This document shows, one piece after another, positions 1 to 12,962 of a stretch of DNA of 64,000 nucleotides (positions within the stretch are counted from its first letter, which is position 1; every line of letters begins with the position of its first letter). The position numbers and the translations under genes are program-made. Source of the stretch: Camarhynchus parvulus (lineage: Eukaryota > Chordata > Aves > Passeriformes > Thraupidae); the NCBI RefSeq assembly GCF_901933205.1, contig NC_044574.1:5354733-5418732 (forward strand). Reading direction: 5' to 3'. The notes below the pieces were generated by a model. That model searched no databases and was not told the origin of the DNA. It saw nothing but the letters and a program-made list of their open reading frames with translations.

Positions 1-2594
1 GTGCTCAGAGATGGGGGAGAAGCTGCTGGGGGGAAACTGCTCTGGAAATAGTGGCTGCAAGAAGGGTGAGGGGAAGGGTGAGATCTTGCGAGATGCAGCC
101 CTTGACACGAGCAGAATAACACAAGTTCTGACTGCCTGGCTCCCACTGAAGTTTATTAAGTGGCTGAAAAGTGATAAATTGGTTTAGTGATGTGCAGAGA
201 GGATCAGCATGGATTCAGCCCTTTTTATTACACAGAAAGTAATTACAGAATCCCCCACCTCTCATTTGCTTAAATCCAATGCCAGGTTTGGTGTGTGTTT
301 GTGTGGAGTTGTGTTGAATCAATATGTACAATTCATTGCGCCCCGCGGAGTTGAGAACTGAGAAGTTTAAAGAATATTGGTGTGTGCTTCTAATACACAC
401 ATTTAAGGCTCTTTAGTATGTATATAATTATATAATTTTTTTAACTTCCACACTCTCAAATTTAAAGAACTAGTTGAAGCGATAGAAACCTTCTGGCCCT
501 TTTTTCTTTCCTAGATTATCTTTTAAATGAATGAAATTTTTATATGGAAAATAAGCTGCACGTACAGAAATTCAAGCTGAATATTTGCTGTATATAATGT
601 GATGAAGGGGAACATAATTCTACTTCTTATAGGGAAACAAAGTTCTACTATTTTTATATAAAGTCTCCTTAAATGGGAAGAAAAGCCTCTGGATTCTGTA
701 GTAATCTTCAACAATGAACTAAAGCAGTCAGCACCCTGTAGATCTGTCCTCAAAGACAGATTTGTTCTCCTATAATCTCCCTGTTTAATGCATTATAGTC
801 AGAAACATGGCACAGACAGTTTAAGAGAGCTGAACATCCACAACACCCACACACAAACCTTCCAAGAATGTTTGGTTTTTTTCCTTTCTCTTGTTTTACC
901 TAAGCCTTTCCTGCCTCACTGCAGGGCTGGATTTTTTACTCCGTCCTGTCAGGAATAATTGCACAGCTTTAAAGGATTTGCAGAACACTTGTTTCAGGTT
1001 TGACACCACTACATAAGATCTGATGATAAACATCACACCCAGACCTTACTTCCACATAGCCAAATAAACAGGACCATAAAGACCATTTGCATTCTTCCCA
1101 CCTGGCTCACTTCCCCGTGTTTGAATTACTGCTGTGTTTGCTTTGGTTCAGGCAGTCAGGCAAGGATTATATACCTCAGTGCAAGACATTTGAATTTCTT
1201 TGTATTTACCTAGGGTGGGTGTCAGTGCCACAAATCAGAATTGGTCTGTCTGGAGAAAACTGATCTCAACTGCTAAAGGTGGAAGGGAAAGCCTGTGCAG
1301 GGAAGATTATCAGTGTGTCCTCCTTTTCTTTGCTGACCATATTTTTGAAGTCTTTTCCGATATATTTTATGATTTTCAATTGCTTAGGTGGATTTCACTT
1401 CATGTTTTTGAAGGGCAAAAAGCCCTGCATGAAACTCAGTAATGAAGTTTACTTTAAGTGATTAAATTACCTAGACATTGCCCTGTATGAAAATATCAAC
1501 AAGAAAATGCAAGAGTGAAGTGTCATCACCTCCTGAGACAGCAGGAGGTTACAAATTATCCTTGTTGTCCTTTGAATAAATGATATGACATTTTTCATGG
1601 GTCATTAACTTTCCTATAGACTGAAAACGGGATCTTAGTAAAGGGATTTGGGTTTTATATATCTTAAAGGCTGATTGTGTAAAAATGGTGACAGATGTTA
1701 TAAAAACAGTAGGAAATGTGATCAATGTGTCAAAGCCGAACCTCAAAGGGCATGAAGTGTTTTTTTTGACTGTCACACACTTTCAATATGTGATGGCAAG
1801 TGCTTGGGTTTTTTGCTGGTGTTGATAAACATCCCTCCTGCTAAAATAAAACTGCTGTTAAAAAAATATGCAGGTTCTGTCTTTGAATTGGAAATATTCA
1901 ACAACTTCAGTTTTAATGAAGCACATTTTTACAAATTTGCATTTTTTTCCTAAAAGAAAAAGAGATGAATCTTAATAAATTTGAATACTCCTCACAGCCA
2001 ACCTAAAATAAAGATAACTGAGAGCTGCCACAGTGAGTTTACTGTTGCATCACCCTCCAACATATTTGTGCAGGAGTGGAGTGTTGGTGGGAACCGCTCA
2101 GAGACCAAACAAACTCACACTTCACACTTGAGAAGTTTTGTAAATACTGCCAATCTCCATGGGCTGAGACTCAGTGGATGCACAAACCAAGAGCAGGTTT
2201 CAGCTGATGGCTGTGATAAAATTCACATTGGAGAGGTGTGCAAAACAGGCAATTCCCTGCAGAAACTGCTAATCCCTCGGGAAGGAATGCCACTCTTTTA
2301 GCATTAGGCTTCATCCATTGTTAATGAAGAAGAGAAACAATTAACTGGGAAAAAGGGACTATTAAAATACCACTTAATTGTGACAAGTTGATAAAGTGTC
2401 CCACCAGCTGATCAATACGGCTTCTGGGAGCCTAACAGCCTTATCAATTTTACTGATGTCTGCATATCTGCTAGTTTTAAGTTCCTGGACTACATTTACA
2501 GAGTGCCAGGGGAGAACTTTTTATATTGTAAAGGAGCTGGGACGAAGGAAAGCCCAGAAGGCAAGAAGTTTTCATTGATGATTTTTGGAAACCA
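1..2594. other. Intergenic/intronic DNA, no gene recognised
   Basis: AT-rich single-copy-looking sequence. The reading frames here are short (at most about 106 codons), overlap one another on both strands and show no recognisable domain. I see no repeat family or RNA gene that I can name. Confidence 0.6.
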
Positions 2595-2788
2595 TTTGTG
2601 TCATCCTGGTTCTTCCCCCAGAGGGTGGCTGGGCACTGACCAGGCTCCCCAGGGCAGTGGTCACAGCACCAGCCTGGCAGAGCTCAGGAGTGTTTGGAAA
2701 ATGCTCTGGGGCACAGGGTGGGGGTGTCTTGTTCAGGGCCAAGACTTGGACTCAATCCTTGTGGGTCCCTTCCAGCTTGGAATTTTCT
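2595..2788 (+). mobile_element. CR1 LINE 3'-end fragment
   Basis: The segment matches the pattern of avian CR1 3' ends: a 'ggctgggcactgaccaggct' stretch, then 'cccagggcagtggtcacag', then a run ending in 'gtgggtcccttccagcttgg'. CR1 copies are usually 5'-truncated, and this is a short 3' remnant with no usable ORF. An LTR inserted about 14 bp past its 3' end. Start is approximate. Confidence 0.75.
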
Positions 2789-2794
2789 AAGACA

Positions 2795-2801
2795 CTTTTT
2801 C
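2795..2801. repeat. Target-site duplication, left (CTTTTTC)
   Basis: CTTTTTC directly precedes the LTR at 2802 and is repeated exactly at 3231-3237 directly after it. Seven bases match; six would be the expected length if one base is coincidental. Confidence 0.8.
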
Positions 2802-3230
2802 TATTGTATTTGTGGGGTGCCCCAATGAAGGCAGGAATGATGACTCTGACTCCCATGTTCTCAGAAGGCTAATTTATTATTTTATGATATTATATGACAC
2901 TATATTATATTAAAGAATATTATACTAAACTATAGTAAGAAGACAGGAAAGATACTCACTGAATGCTAAAAAGCTAATAATGAAAACTCGTGACTCTTTC
3001 CAGAGCCCCAGCACAGCTTGGCCCTGATTGGCCAAAGAGTGAAAACAACTCACAGCAGAATCCAATGGAACAATCACCTGTGGGTAAACAATCTCCAAAC
3101 ACATTCCACATGAGCAAAACAGAGGAGAAACCAATCAGATATTAGTTGTTTTCCTTTTTCTCTGAGATTCTCAGCTTCCCAGGAGAAAAATCCTGGGTGA
3201 AGGGACTTTTCAGAAAATGTGAATGCCACA
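2802..3230 (-). mobile_element. Solo LTR, family A copy 1
   Basis: On the minus strand the element runs from TGTGGCATTC to ACAATA, about 429 bp, flanked by the direct repeat CTTTTTC. It shares long blocks with copies at 20309, 25340, 33396 and 56622, including 'gattgtttacccacaggtga' and a 3' block ending 'ttctgagaacatggagtcag'. AT-rich polyadenylation-like sequence (plus 2875-2935) precedes that block, as expected for an R/U5 boundary. No internal retroviral genes remain, so this is a solo LTR left by recombination between two LTRs. A 6-bp duplication fits a class II (ERVK-like) endogenous retrovirus; that assignment is inference. Confidence 0.85.
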
Positions 3231-3237
3231 CTTTTTC

Positions 3238-6200
3238 TGTTCCTGATAAGGTTTTGCCCTCCTTTCTTTGTTTCTTGTGGAAAAAAAATCTAGATCAAAG
3301 CTGAGTGGGAGATTTGATTTGCAATTTACTCTTTTAAAACTAATGTGGTACTATTAAGTAAGCAAAACTACTACAAACAAAGCTGTGTGTTGGTCACATT
3401 GATTATCAGAAGAAAAATATTGGACATATACAGTGAAAAAGTTCTGCTGGTGCTCAGTTTTCTTCACCACACCTGTATCCACAACAAATCATCTTCCAGT
3501 CCTCTTGTTTCCACATTAACAAACACACCAGAGGTGTCATTTGGTAAAACTGCAAAGTATTTAATGAAGCTATGTTCAGTTGTATTATTAAATTTGGATC
3601 TTCAGTTCTCCACAATTACTCAGTCTGGCTATAGCAATGGACTGAAGTTTAGTGGTAAAATTGTGGTTTGGTGTAGGTGAGCAGCAGATACAGTTAATAA
3701 AAATGTGACAGATGTAGGATCCATCTAAGCCAGTAAAAGACTCAAGTGGACATTACTGAGAATTCATATTTGTGTGCCTGTGAGATGTTAGAGCAGGACA
3801 GGCACAATAAACAGGCTTTTATCCTTCAGTCTTATTTTACCAAAGGGCTCTGAAAATCAAAGTAGCAGCTACCTCAGTGTATTAGTGGTAATTATTTATA
3901 GATATTTTTGGAAAAGCATAGGAGTGATTATGAAATTTTTTAGGCCAGATTTAATTGCCCTGAAAGTGGCAGACACCCAGATTTAGTACTAACTTGACAT
4001 GGTATTTGATAATTCTGTTGAGAATTATCAATTGATGAGATCACGAAAATCAACTTCTTCATGTATTCTGAAAACTTTTCATAAGAACTCTTAAATTTAT
4101 TTCAAGATCAGAATTTCCTATTTTCTCCATTTTCCAACAATGTTTTCTGCTGGGTCTCTAAATGCACAAAATGTTCAGCTTGACAGTAAAGTTAAGAGAA
4201 GGAAATAACCTGAGTCTGGTCCAAGAACGACATAAGCAATTCTTCAGTTTTCATTTACAGTGGCATTGATGAAGGCAAAATAATTCTCGTTCAACAACCT
4301 CTCCAAACAGTGATTTGATTGTATACTGATCACAATTGTAGTTTTTCTCACACTGACACCTGAGTAGATGTTTCTGTGAGTTGAGGTTTGTTCCCCTCTC
4401 TGTTCCATGGCTATTAAAAATCTCTGTCCTGTGGGAACTAACACCATGAGCATCCATCACACTGGGAATATTTTCCTTGTTCCTCAATAGGGAACTTTTC
4501 TCAGATTTCCTAAGTTAATTAAGGCAAATCAGGAACTAAAAAAGTTGTTTCTAACCTGTGCTTAGCTTGACCTTTGCCTCTGCCCCAGAGCAGAAAGGAG
4601 GCTGATATGTTCAAAGCATTTTTTCCCAGCTTTATGAAAAAACATGACTTCTCTTTACATATCTACACATTCTTGGGTTTAATTTAATTCAGAGCAAGGC
4701 TTGTTGGAACAAATGGGGACAGAAAAAATATTGTAGATATAGTAAAATAAAAATGTTCAAGAGTACAGCAGCTCATCAAAAGTGGTTTCTGGATTAAAGT
4801 GGAGGATGTCTTGGTAAGGACTGAGAGATGAAATTGTCTGACTTGTGCTTGTGCAGGAATTTCCAAAAGGAATTTGATACAATTGCCAAACAGTGTGAAG
4901 CAAAAAAAAAGTTTGTTAATTTATTTCAGTGCAGACCTCTGATATACCCCTTGACTGATTTTTGTACTCACAAGCGGAATAGGAATAGAGATGGAGAGAC
5001 ACTGAGAAAACAGGAGAAATCCTGGTGATGCTTGATGTGGAGGAAGTAAAATAAATTTCTATAGCCCACAGAGAACTTGTTTTCATGGTCATCACTAAAA
5101 TTACATTCTTAAATCAATCCCTTTACAGGAGGAGTAATGAAATAATTTAATAAAAGGGAGAAGTCTGAGAGGAAAATAATTTCCTAAGATTTAAAATACT
5201 CAGTATTGCTACAACTTTGTAGTCTTGACATATAACCCTGGCCAAATGAATGCCAGGGGTGATCTAAGAGATCCCTGCTGTGGTCCCATTTCCTGCCCTT
5301 TTCCCATTCCCTCCTTTTGGTTCCATTCTCTTTCAGCTTCCTCTGGTGCTCATCTGCCCTTCAGTGAGCCTTTTCTGTCCACTTGCTGGGCAGAAATCTA
5401 GGCCACCAAGGAAAAAAGGAGAAAAAGAGAAAAAAGGAAAAAAATTAGAGGGGAAAAAAAAACCCCCAACCCTTAACAAATTCAGAAATAGTTTTCTGCT
5501 GGTTTAGTATATTCACATTCTGAAGTTTTTAGAAGTTCAAGTCTTTGGTATCCTGCTCCAAAGCCTCCAGCACAGAGGCAAACCATGGTGTAGAGTCTGG
5601 AAGATATTTTACAATATATAATACTGGGGTTTTACCCCTTGAAGCATGATGTTACCTGTGTTTTCTCATATGTCTATTGGAGTCACCATAAAATTCTCAG
5701 CATACATTTGGAGGACACGCAAATGAAAACACATGCAAGCTAAAAAGGAAGAGTGGACAAAATGAAGAAAAGGAGTGGAAACAAGGAGGGGGGGGAAGTG
5801 TACTTGAAGACAAATACGGGGAGGGAAATGGAAATTACTTCTGAACATTCATTTTGTTTGGAAGTATCAGAAAAAACATATGACATCTGTGAGCTTTTGG
5901 CCTTTAAGCTTGGAAAGATGCCTTGGTTCACCTGGGGAGCAGCCTGAACAAATGTCATTTGCAGCTGGGGGAGGTGAAAGAAGGAAGAGCTAAAGTGCCT
6001 GAGTCTGAAAAGGAACTTTGTCACACAGCTCCTGGTACCTGCACTAATGTTAGAAATGCATGGGATTGTGAAGGGGAGGCAAGGACTGATTCGAAGCACT
6101 CAAAATGAAATACAAATAAAGAAAATCAGGTATTTTGGTGGTAGTCTGGCAGCTCATTCCATCAGTGGTTATGTACTCTGTGATTTCCCTACACATATGC

Positions 6201-9200
6201 AGAAAATCAATCACAGCCTGGTGTTGGAAAGAACAGGTTTTTCCTTAACTGGCTGCTTAAATGTCTACATTACCAAACAATCCAAACCTGTGTGACAATA
6301 CCTATTTTTCATAATGCCACACTGGCAAGCACTACATATAAATCCCATTTTCTGACTGTGAAAGCTATTCTATTTCCTCTGGACTGACCTTTCTAGTTTC
6401 CTGATCTCCCTCTTTCTCAATACACCAGGTTTTCAGGGTAATGTACTTTTTTGGTGAGTGATTAAATTGAACCTGTTTTCTACAGGACCTGCGGGTTCAC
6501 ATTCCTCAAACGATTGATTCAGGAAATTTGAAGTTTTATTATCTACCAACTTATATCTTCTCCCATTTGGACAGAGAAATATTGTATTTAATACAAATAT
6601 AAATATATGTATTTAATTAATTTCATGGATTTAACATATCACCTGTACTCAGTGTGTTCAGTGCCTTATTTTTCCTTTACCACTCCTTTTTGTGTCCTCT
6701 GACAAAGGTGGCTGTTAGGGCTGCTGATACAGCTTTTTTTCTTTGGTCATACATGGCCAAAAGATTCTTTCAAGTTTTCTCACTGATCATGAGTAAGGTT
6801 GCAATATATACTCACTTTCATCAACTTTATCTTTTCTTTTCACATCAAATTCCATATATAAATGTACACAATGAATTCTAGATGTTGGCTCCATATTTTT
6901 TGTTACTTCTTTCCTATCTTTTTCAGATTAGGTTGGATTTTTTTTTTGTGGGGTGGTGATTTCCTCTGAAGGGACTGAAGGGATTGTAGCATTTTTCCTC
7001 CTAACCTGTCAGTCTGTTTTTGAGCTTTGGGAATGGCCTTTCTTTCAAATTCCCAGTGCACAAAAGTCTCTCAGGGATGCCAGAGCTTATTTGCAATGAC
7101 AAAACAAGTAGCACTTTCTAGATAGATAAACTCTTTTTTTTTTTCTCTGCTAAGAACTCAAATCAGGCACTTTCTTTCAAGATATTATCCCCCAGAGGTA
7201 AAACAGATTTTTATTGCCAATTATGAAGGGAACTGTATCAATTCTCTGCAGTTAACCACTTGCTCCACACCATCTGTCCTTTTGCAAAGGTTCCTTGGCA
7301 AAACATTTCCCTTTTGTTTGGTTTTCAGGGCACTCAGCTGTGCCCTTGGGCCACAGCAGCTCCCAGCAAGGAAACATCAAGTCACACACCAGGACCCCAC
7401 TGGGCATTAAAGCCTTTTTGATAATTTCTCTCCTGGAGTCCTGAGTCTGTGTGGCTGCATCTTTTTGAGGCCAAGGACATGGATTTACTCACCATTTAAT
7501 GAGTACTCTTAGGAAATGCCTGATAAGGAGAGGTGAAAGGGGCCAGAGATGATAACTAATATGAAGAAGGATCAAATCTATCTCCTCCTGGGAGGAGAGG
7601 AATGAGCAGATGGGCCACATCTCTTTTCTTTGGGAAAGCAGAGAAAGTCCTGGCCTGTTTTATTGACAAACACGGAAACAAAAATCTGTAAAAGAAACAA
7701 AAGTTCTGCAACCACAGCTTTCTTTCCTCCTTCCAATTTTCATTTTCCCAAGCAGAAATTCCTGTGGCATTTTCCCAAGCAGAAATTCCTGATGTCACAG
7801 GCAGCACACAGGTTGTCTGTGCAATTTTCAGCCTTCCTTCCAAAGCTGTAACCCATCTCTGAGCTGAACCCTGACAGAGCTTCCCAAGCACATTTCTAAT
7901 AAAATCCCCAACAGATCAGTTAGAAGTCTGTGATAAGGTGGGAGTCACTTTAGTTTTCTTCTCTTCCCCCCATGGATGCTTTTTGTAAGCCGACATCAGG
8001 CATTTTGATTGAAAAATCAGTTCTCTATAAATAAAGGACTGTATTAAGTCAAGTAGCTCCCCTGATGCTACTTGCTTCATTAACACTCTTGCCTGGTCTC
8101 CAGTGGATGTTCAAGTTCTCCTTGGGGAAAATAAACACCTCTCCAATCTGTTTTTCACCTCTCATTTTTCATTTATTTACTGATTTCTGGTGAGCCTAAA
8201 ACGTGCTATCAAGCTTCAGGAGCTTTTATGTTGCATTTAATTTTCTTCCAAGGTGCTTGTCTCTGTTGGATCCTCTGCAGCACTGTCAGGGTTTTGTTTT
8301 GAGATTAGTTCTTTCTTAGCTGAACTGATTCCTTCCTTCTGGGGTAAAATAAACTGCACCACGAGCCTTTTTAGAAATGAGTAGTGAAGCATCTGTTGTG
8401 TTAGTCAAGCCCTACCTGCCCCCTCTGTAAGAGCTGGCACTCAGGGTTTTTTTCCTGTTTTTGACTGACCTTTTTAAGGCTTCCATTTCAGTTTTGTTGG
8501 CAGCCTAAGGTAGTCAAGGGCCACAGACAGGTTAGAGAATGGTTCTGTTAAAAGCTCAGAAAAGAGATGAAGCATGATAGCAGCTCCAACCATGACCCCA
8601 CAGGTAAAAATGATAAAAAAATAAATTAAAAAAAAATTAAAAATAACTAATGCATCTGACAAAATCCAGCAAAGGTGCTGAGCTATTTTAGCAAAATCTG
8701 GGTGTGTTGGCAATTCAGAAGCAGCAATAACTACAGCTCCTGTCCTCCTCTGTGGGTTTCAGATGACAATTTTCTTTGGGCATTTTGGAATAGGTGATTT
8801 TAGAGGATGTGGAGGAGTCCTCTACAGAGAGGGTTTAAACGTGAAACTTTTGCAGTCTGGCCTTAAGAAGCACATACAAATCAAATTCCAGTTAGAGTCA
8901 AAGACAATGTGATTGAGTGGAAAAGTGGATGGCACTCTGCTTGACTCAAAATTTAAAAAATGTATTAGAGATAGGATTAGGGATGAGTCACTGTACATGT
9001 TCTTCACAGAAATCACAAAACAGCCCAGCTAAACCCTGTTATTCCCATTGTACTTCCCTATTCTTTATAGCATCCATTATTCTGGCTTTGTAGGTGGATG
9101 ATTTTCACAACTCAGTCGCTAAATGTACATTAGAATGGCATTAGAAACTTCATTTGCAATTGCTTTCACTGGTCTCTATGCATTTAATAAATGTTTAGAG

Positions 9201-9696
9201 AGAAAAACCCTTCTGTGGTAGCAAACCTGTGGGACTTACTGTAAATGTAAATAGTTTTCAAGGCTTGTGAATGCAAATTTCCACACCATGCATCTATTTC
9301 CATAGGTGGAAGTGGTTTAGCTATGCAATATTTCACCTGTTTTCTGAATTTGGGGACCACCAGAGCTCTGCTTTCTACATCCTACAGGGACACAGAGGAT
9401 GTGACACCTTAATCTCCACAGTCAAGGTGGACTCAGTTACAGCTCAGTTGGTGTCCCAGACAGGAGTTCAGTTGCCTAAAGATGGATTTCTGATGATCTC
9501 TGAGCTGCCCTCAGCACCTACAGAAGATGCCCTTAAGGTCACTTGAATGTTTGAAAGGATGCCCAAAGCAGAAAAAAGGGGCAGTAGGTGTGGGCAACTA
9601 AAACATGCTCTAAGGAGCTCAATGGAAATGTAGTAAATATTGGCAAATGGGATTAAGAGAGTCTGATCAATTGTTGAAATTCAGTTCTTTACTTTG
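3238..9696. other. Intergenic/intronic DNA, no gene recognised
   Basis: No repeat family that I recognise. Minor structure: a purine-rich A/G tract around 5400-5465 and a 24-bp direct repeat at 7741-7791 (listed separately). Reading frames of up to 119 codons (for example minus 5740-6099) are opposed by frames on the other strand and show no domain. Confidence 0.5.
7741..7791. repeat. 24-bp tandem duplication
   Basis: The 24-mer beginning CATTTTCCCAAGCAG occupies 7741-7764 and recurs exactly at 7768-7791, separated by TGG. The exact identity suggests a recent local duplication with a 27-bp period. Confidence 0.9.
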
Positions 9697-9703
9697 GAGG
9701 AAC

Positions 9704-10096
9704 TGTCACAGACATTTCCTTTATGAAAAATCCTCTCTCAGGATTTTTCCTGCTGAAGCTGAGAAGTTCAGCAACAAGACACAAACAATAGGTTATCTGC
9801 TGCTGTAGAATGCAACAAGTCTGTCTGGATTGGCCCAGATTAGATGTTTAGAAATAATGGCCAATCCAGAACTGAGCTCTCTCGGACTGTGCCAAGAGAG
9901 CGGAGTTTGTTATCAATTCTTTACTTTTCTATTCTTAAGTTAAGTAGCAAGTTCTAGAAACTCTCCTTTTCTTTTTCTTTTTAGTATAGTTTAAATAGAT
10001 GTATATATCATAAAATAATAAATCAAGCCTTCTAATCATAGAGTCAAAAATCTCGTCTCTTCCATCACCCTGAAACCCCTTGTGACCTCTGTCACA
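9704..10096 (+). mobile_element. Solo LTR, family B copy 1
   Basis: The element begins TGTCACAGACATTTCC and ends TGTCACA, about 393 bp, with classic TG...CA ends. GAGGAAC at 9697-9703 is repeated exactly at 10097-10103, a target-site duplication of 6-7 bp. Near the 3' end are 'aaaataataaatcaagcctt' and a following 'gagtca' block that parallel the R/U5 region of family A, so the two families are related. It has no internal genes. Confidence 0.88.
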
Positions 10097-10103
10097 GAGG
10101 AAC

Positions 10104-12759
10104 CTGAATGACCTTCTGGCTGCACTGATTACAATTTATGAAACCCCTTCCCCATGAGACAGGAGGCACAGGAGACCTGTACTCTCCTGGAAAGCAGAGG
10201 GAATATTTTGGGGAGTAAAAAGTGTCAACAGGCACTATTAATTGGTACAGTTGGGAAAACAAACTTGTGCTTCCTTGGTCTGCTTTAAAAAAAATCTTCA
10301 CTGCAGCTTCAATTAGCACTTCAACACTTCTGAAAACCAGTGTACATGAAGTGTCCTGGTTTTTTCATTATAGAATCAACAATACATTCTTTCAGATCAT
10401 TCCTTTCATCAAGGACTTCAAAGCCCTTAATGAAAACATATTTTGTTTGTTTACATTGCATAATGGATCATGGCACAGTAATGCCTGATATCACTGATAT
10501 GCAGCCACTAAATTCAAAATTCAACTTCTTGTTTTGGCCTTAGTAGCCCAAATATATCACATCTGGTTCCAGCTTAGCCTCAGTCAAAGGCTGCCTGTAC
10601 CCACTTTTGGAAGAAAAAGATGAAGAGATGTCAAAATGCTGCAAATACCAAAAAAAAAAAAAAAAAAAAAAAGCTTGCTAAATAGTTAATGGAAGATTAT
10701 ACATTTATTTATAGTGGAGAATGACAGAGAAGCAAACAGAAAGAATCCTGATACCTGTATCATTTTGACTCATTTGCTACCATTTCGCAGCAGGTTTTTA
10801 CCTTAAGAACATTTATTCAAGATAATTAATGATTAATCCATATACACTGGTTGCAGATAGCATATGTCTGGAGGAAGATCCCATATTGCATTTAATTAAC
10901 ATCAATTTTTTCTCAAGTCTTTTGGTCAGTTTGGTTGAATTCGGCTCACTGGCTGAAGATGTATAAATATGGTTGTGTGAGACAATCAGCTGGGATGTCC
11001 CTCATGAAGATATAAAACACAATGAAGGCTTTGCTGGGAGTCAGTTTCTCAGGTTCTCCACATTCTCTGGAATATCTGGTGTATCCACAAGGGCCTCAAC
11101 CACCAGCAAAAATGTTTTACCTACATACATTACAAAAGTAATTTTGCATTTTTGGTTCCCATGTTTTCAAACCTTCTGTCTATTAGGAAACTCAGCCCCA
11201 TCACCCCAGTTCTGCAGCTACAAAAATGAAGATGGAAAAGAGCCAGGTCTTTTGCCTGTGGTTATTCACAGTCCTGCAAGTGCCAGGTTCCTCAATGTCC
11301 CCTCTCCTAAAAGAATACAAACCTGGGGGGAGCAATGTCTGTGCCTGTGGTGTGGAGGGGTGAAAAGAGCATGCCAAGAATGAAAATACTCTTTTCATTT
11401 TCCACTTATCCAAAACCTGAGTCTATTTGGGTTCAAAGAACACAAACCCTCTACTTATGGTTTGGGCTGGTGCAGCTGAAATGTCACATTCACTACTGGG
11501 AACTGCAGCACTCCTTACAGGAGTGTAAATACCCTGTTATGCTTCTGGCTTGGATATTAGACTTCAACACTCTGCTGGAATCATTTTAAGTGACTCAGGT
11601 CTCCAAAAAACCTCTGTACAAAATATTGCTCTGCTGAAGAGATTTCTCTTTTAAGCTTGCTCGCTCATATCCCTAAGCCAATAGGAAATGAAAACTGATT
11701 ATTTTCCCTTTGAATCACATGTGCTCTGCTCATTTTCTGCAATAATATAATTCAGAATAAAATAAAGGGAGGGATATAAATTTTCATTGGCCACATTAAA
11801 TTGAACAATATACATACTTCTGTGGTGTTAGTTTCCATTACAAAGGAAATTGAACTGCAGAAGATGGTCATTTGAAGCTCTGTAGATTTTTCTGCCCCAT
11901 AAGCTGCAAAGAATATGTTTGAATGTGTTCATCCTTTCTTTATATATTTATATGCTTATATTTTTTTATATATGCACATGTGCAAACATAGACACACAAA
12001 TAAATGTGCTGCATTTATGAGAAAAAGAGGCTCTTGATATTTCACCATCTGGGAAGATGCGCATGTTTAGTTTTTGTGTATTTCCCCCCATGTTCTTAAT
12101 TTTTACAATTTTTCACTACATTCTAGTCAGATCCTTGGGCGTGGGGAGAGGCAAAAAAGAGAGGAAGGAAGGCAATAAATGAAAATATACACTAAGCATC
12201 CTAATTAAGATTTATTTAACCCAGCCACAAAACAGTATTTAGCATCCTGATGGGAGCAGATTGCTTTCACATTTGATGCGAATTCCCATTTTTAAATAAG
12301 AAAAGTGGCACTGTGTTAGACCTGAATTATTGCTGCAGTGCTGTGATATTTGGGGTTTCAGAGCATGTATTTTCTTCAGGGGTGGATTTGCTCCAAAGAG
12401 CCCAGCAAAGGCCGCCCGTGCTGCAGAGCTCCCCGTGCCAGCCTCAGGGCAAGGCCCTGCAGAAAGGAGAGATGGGCTGCCAAAGGCAGCTCTCACCTGC
12501 CCTGTGGATCTTTTTTATAGCATGACCTTGGGGCATCATGGCAGGCAATAAAATGTCAAATGGAACCTGCTGCCCTGGGTGGGATCTTTGGAAAAGTCAC
12601 CCTCGGAAATCAGAGATGGCACATGACCTGTCACAGAGACCTTTTCCCACCAGTAGATGTTTGGGATTCAGTTTCTTACTAATCATACTTAGCATTCTCT
12701 AGGGAATACTGTGAAGAAATTGGGAAGATATTGGGAAGAATGTCCTAATGTTTATTTAG
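10104..12759. other. Intergenic/intronic DNA, no gene recognised
   Basis: AT-rich sequence with one poly(A) run (listed separately). The longest frame (plus 10973-11383, 136 codons) overlaps frames on the other strand, has no recognisable domain and is not accepted as a gene. Confidence 0.5.
10650..10672 (+). repeat. Poly(A) run, 23 bases
   Basis: An uninterrupted run of 23 A. No flanking direct repeat is evident, so it may be simple slippage rather than a retrotransposon tail. Confidence 0.95.
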
Positions 12760-12962
12760 GTATTGGGAAGAAATTCTTTCCTGTGAGGATGGTGAGGCAC
12801 TGGCAGAGGTTGCCCAGAGAAGCTGTGGATGCCCAATCCCTGAGTTCAAGGCCAGGTTGGGTGGGGCTCTGAGCAACCTGGTCTAGTGGAAACTGTTCCT
12901 GTCCATGGCAGGGGTTGGGAATGAAGGATCTTTATTTTGCCTTCCAACCCAGACCATTCAGT
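12760..12962 (+). mobile_element. CR1 LINE 3'-end fragment
   Basis: Diagnostic CR1 order is seen: 'gaagaaattctttcctgtga', 'gcagaggttgcccagagaag', 'caaggccaggttgggtgggg', 'gagcaacctggtctagtgg', then 'gccttccaacccagacca'. It is a 5'-truncated copy with no ORF. The repeated 'attgggaaga' phrases just upstream (12719-12775) suggest slight local duplication at the 5' break. Confidence 0.9.
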
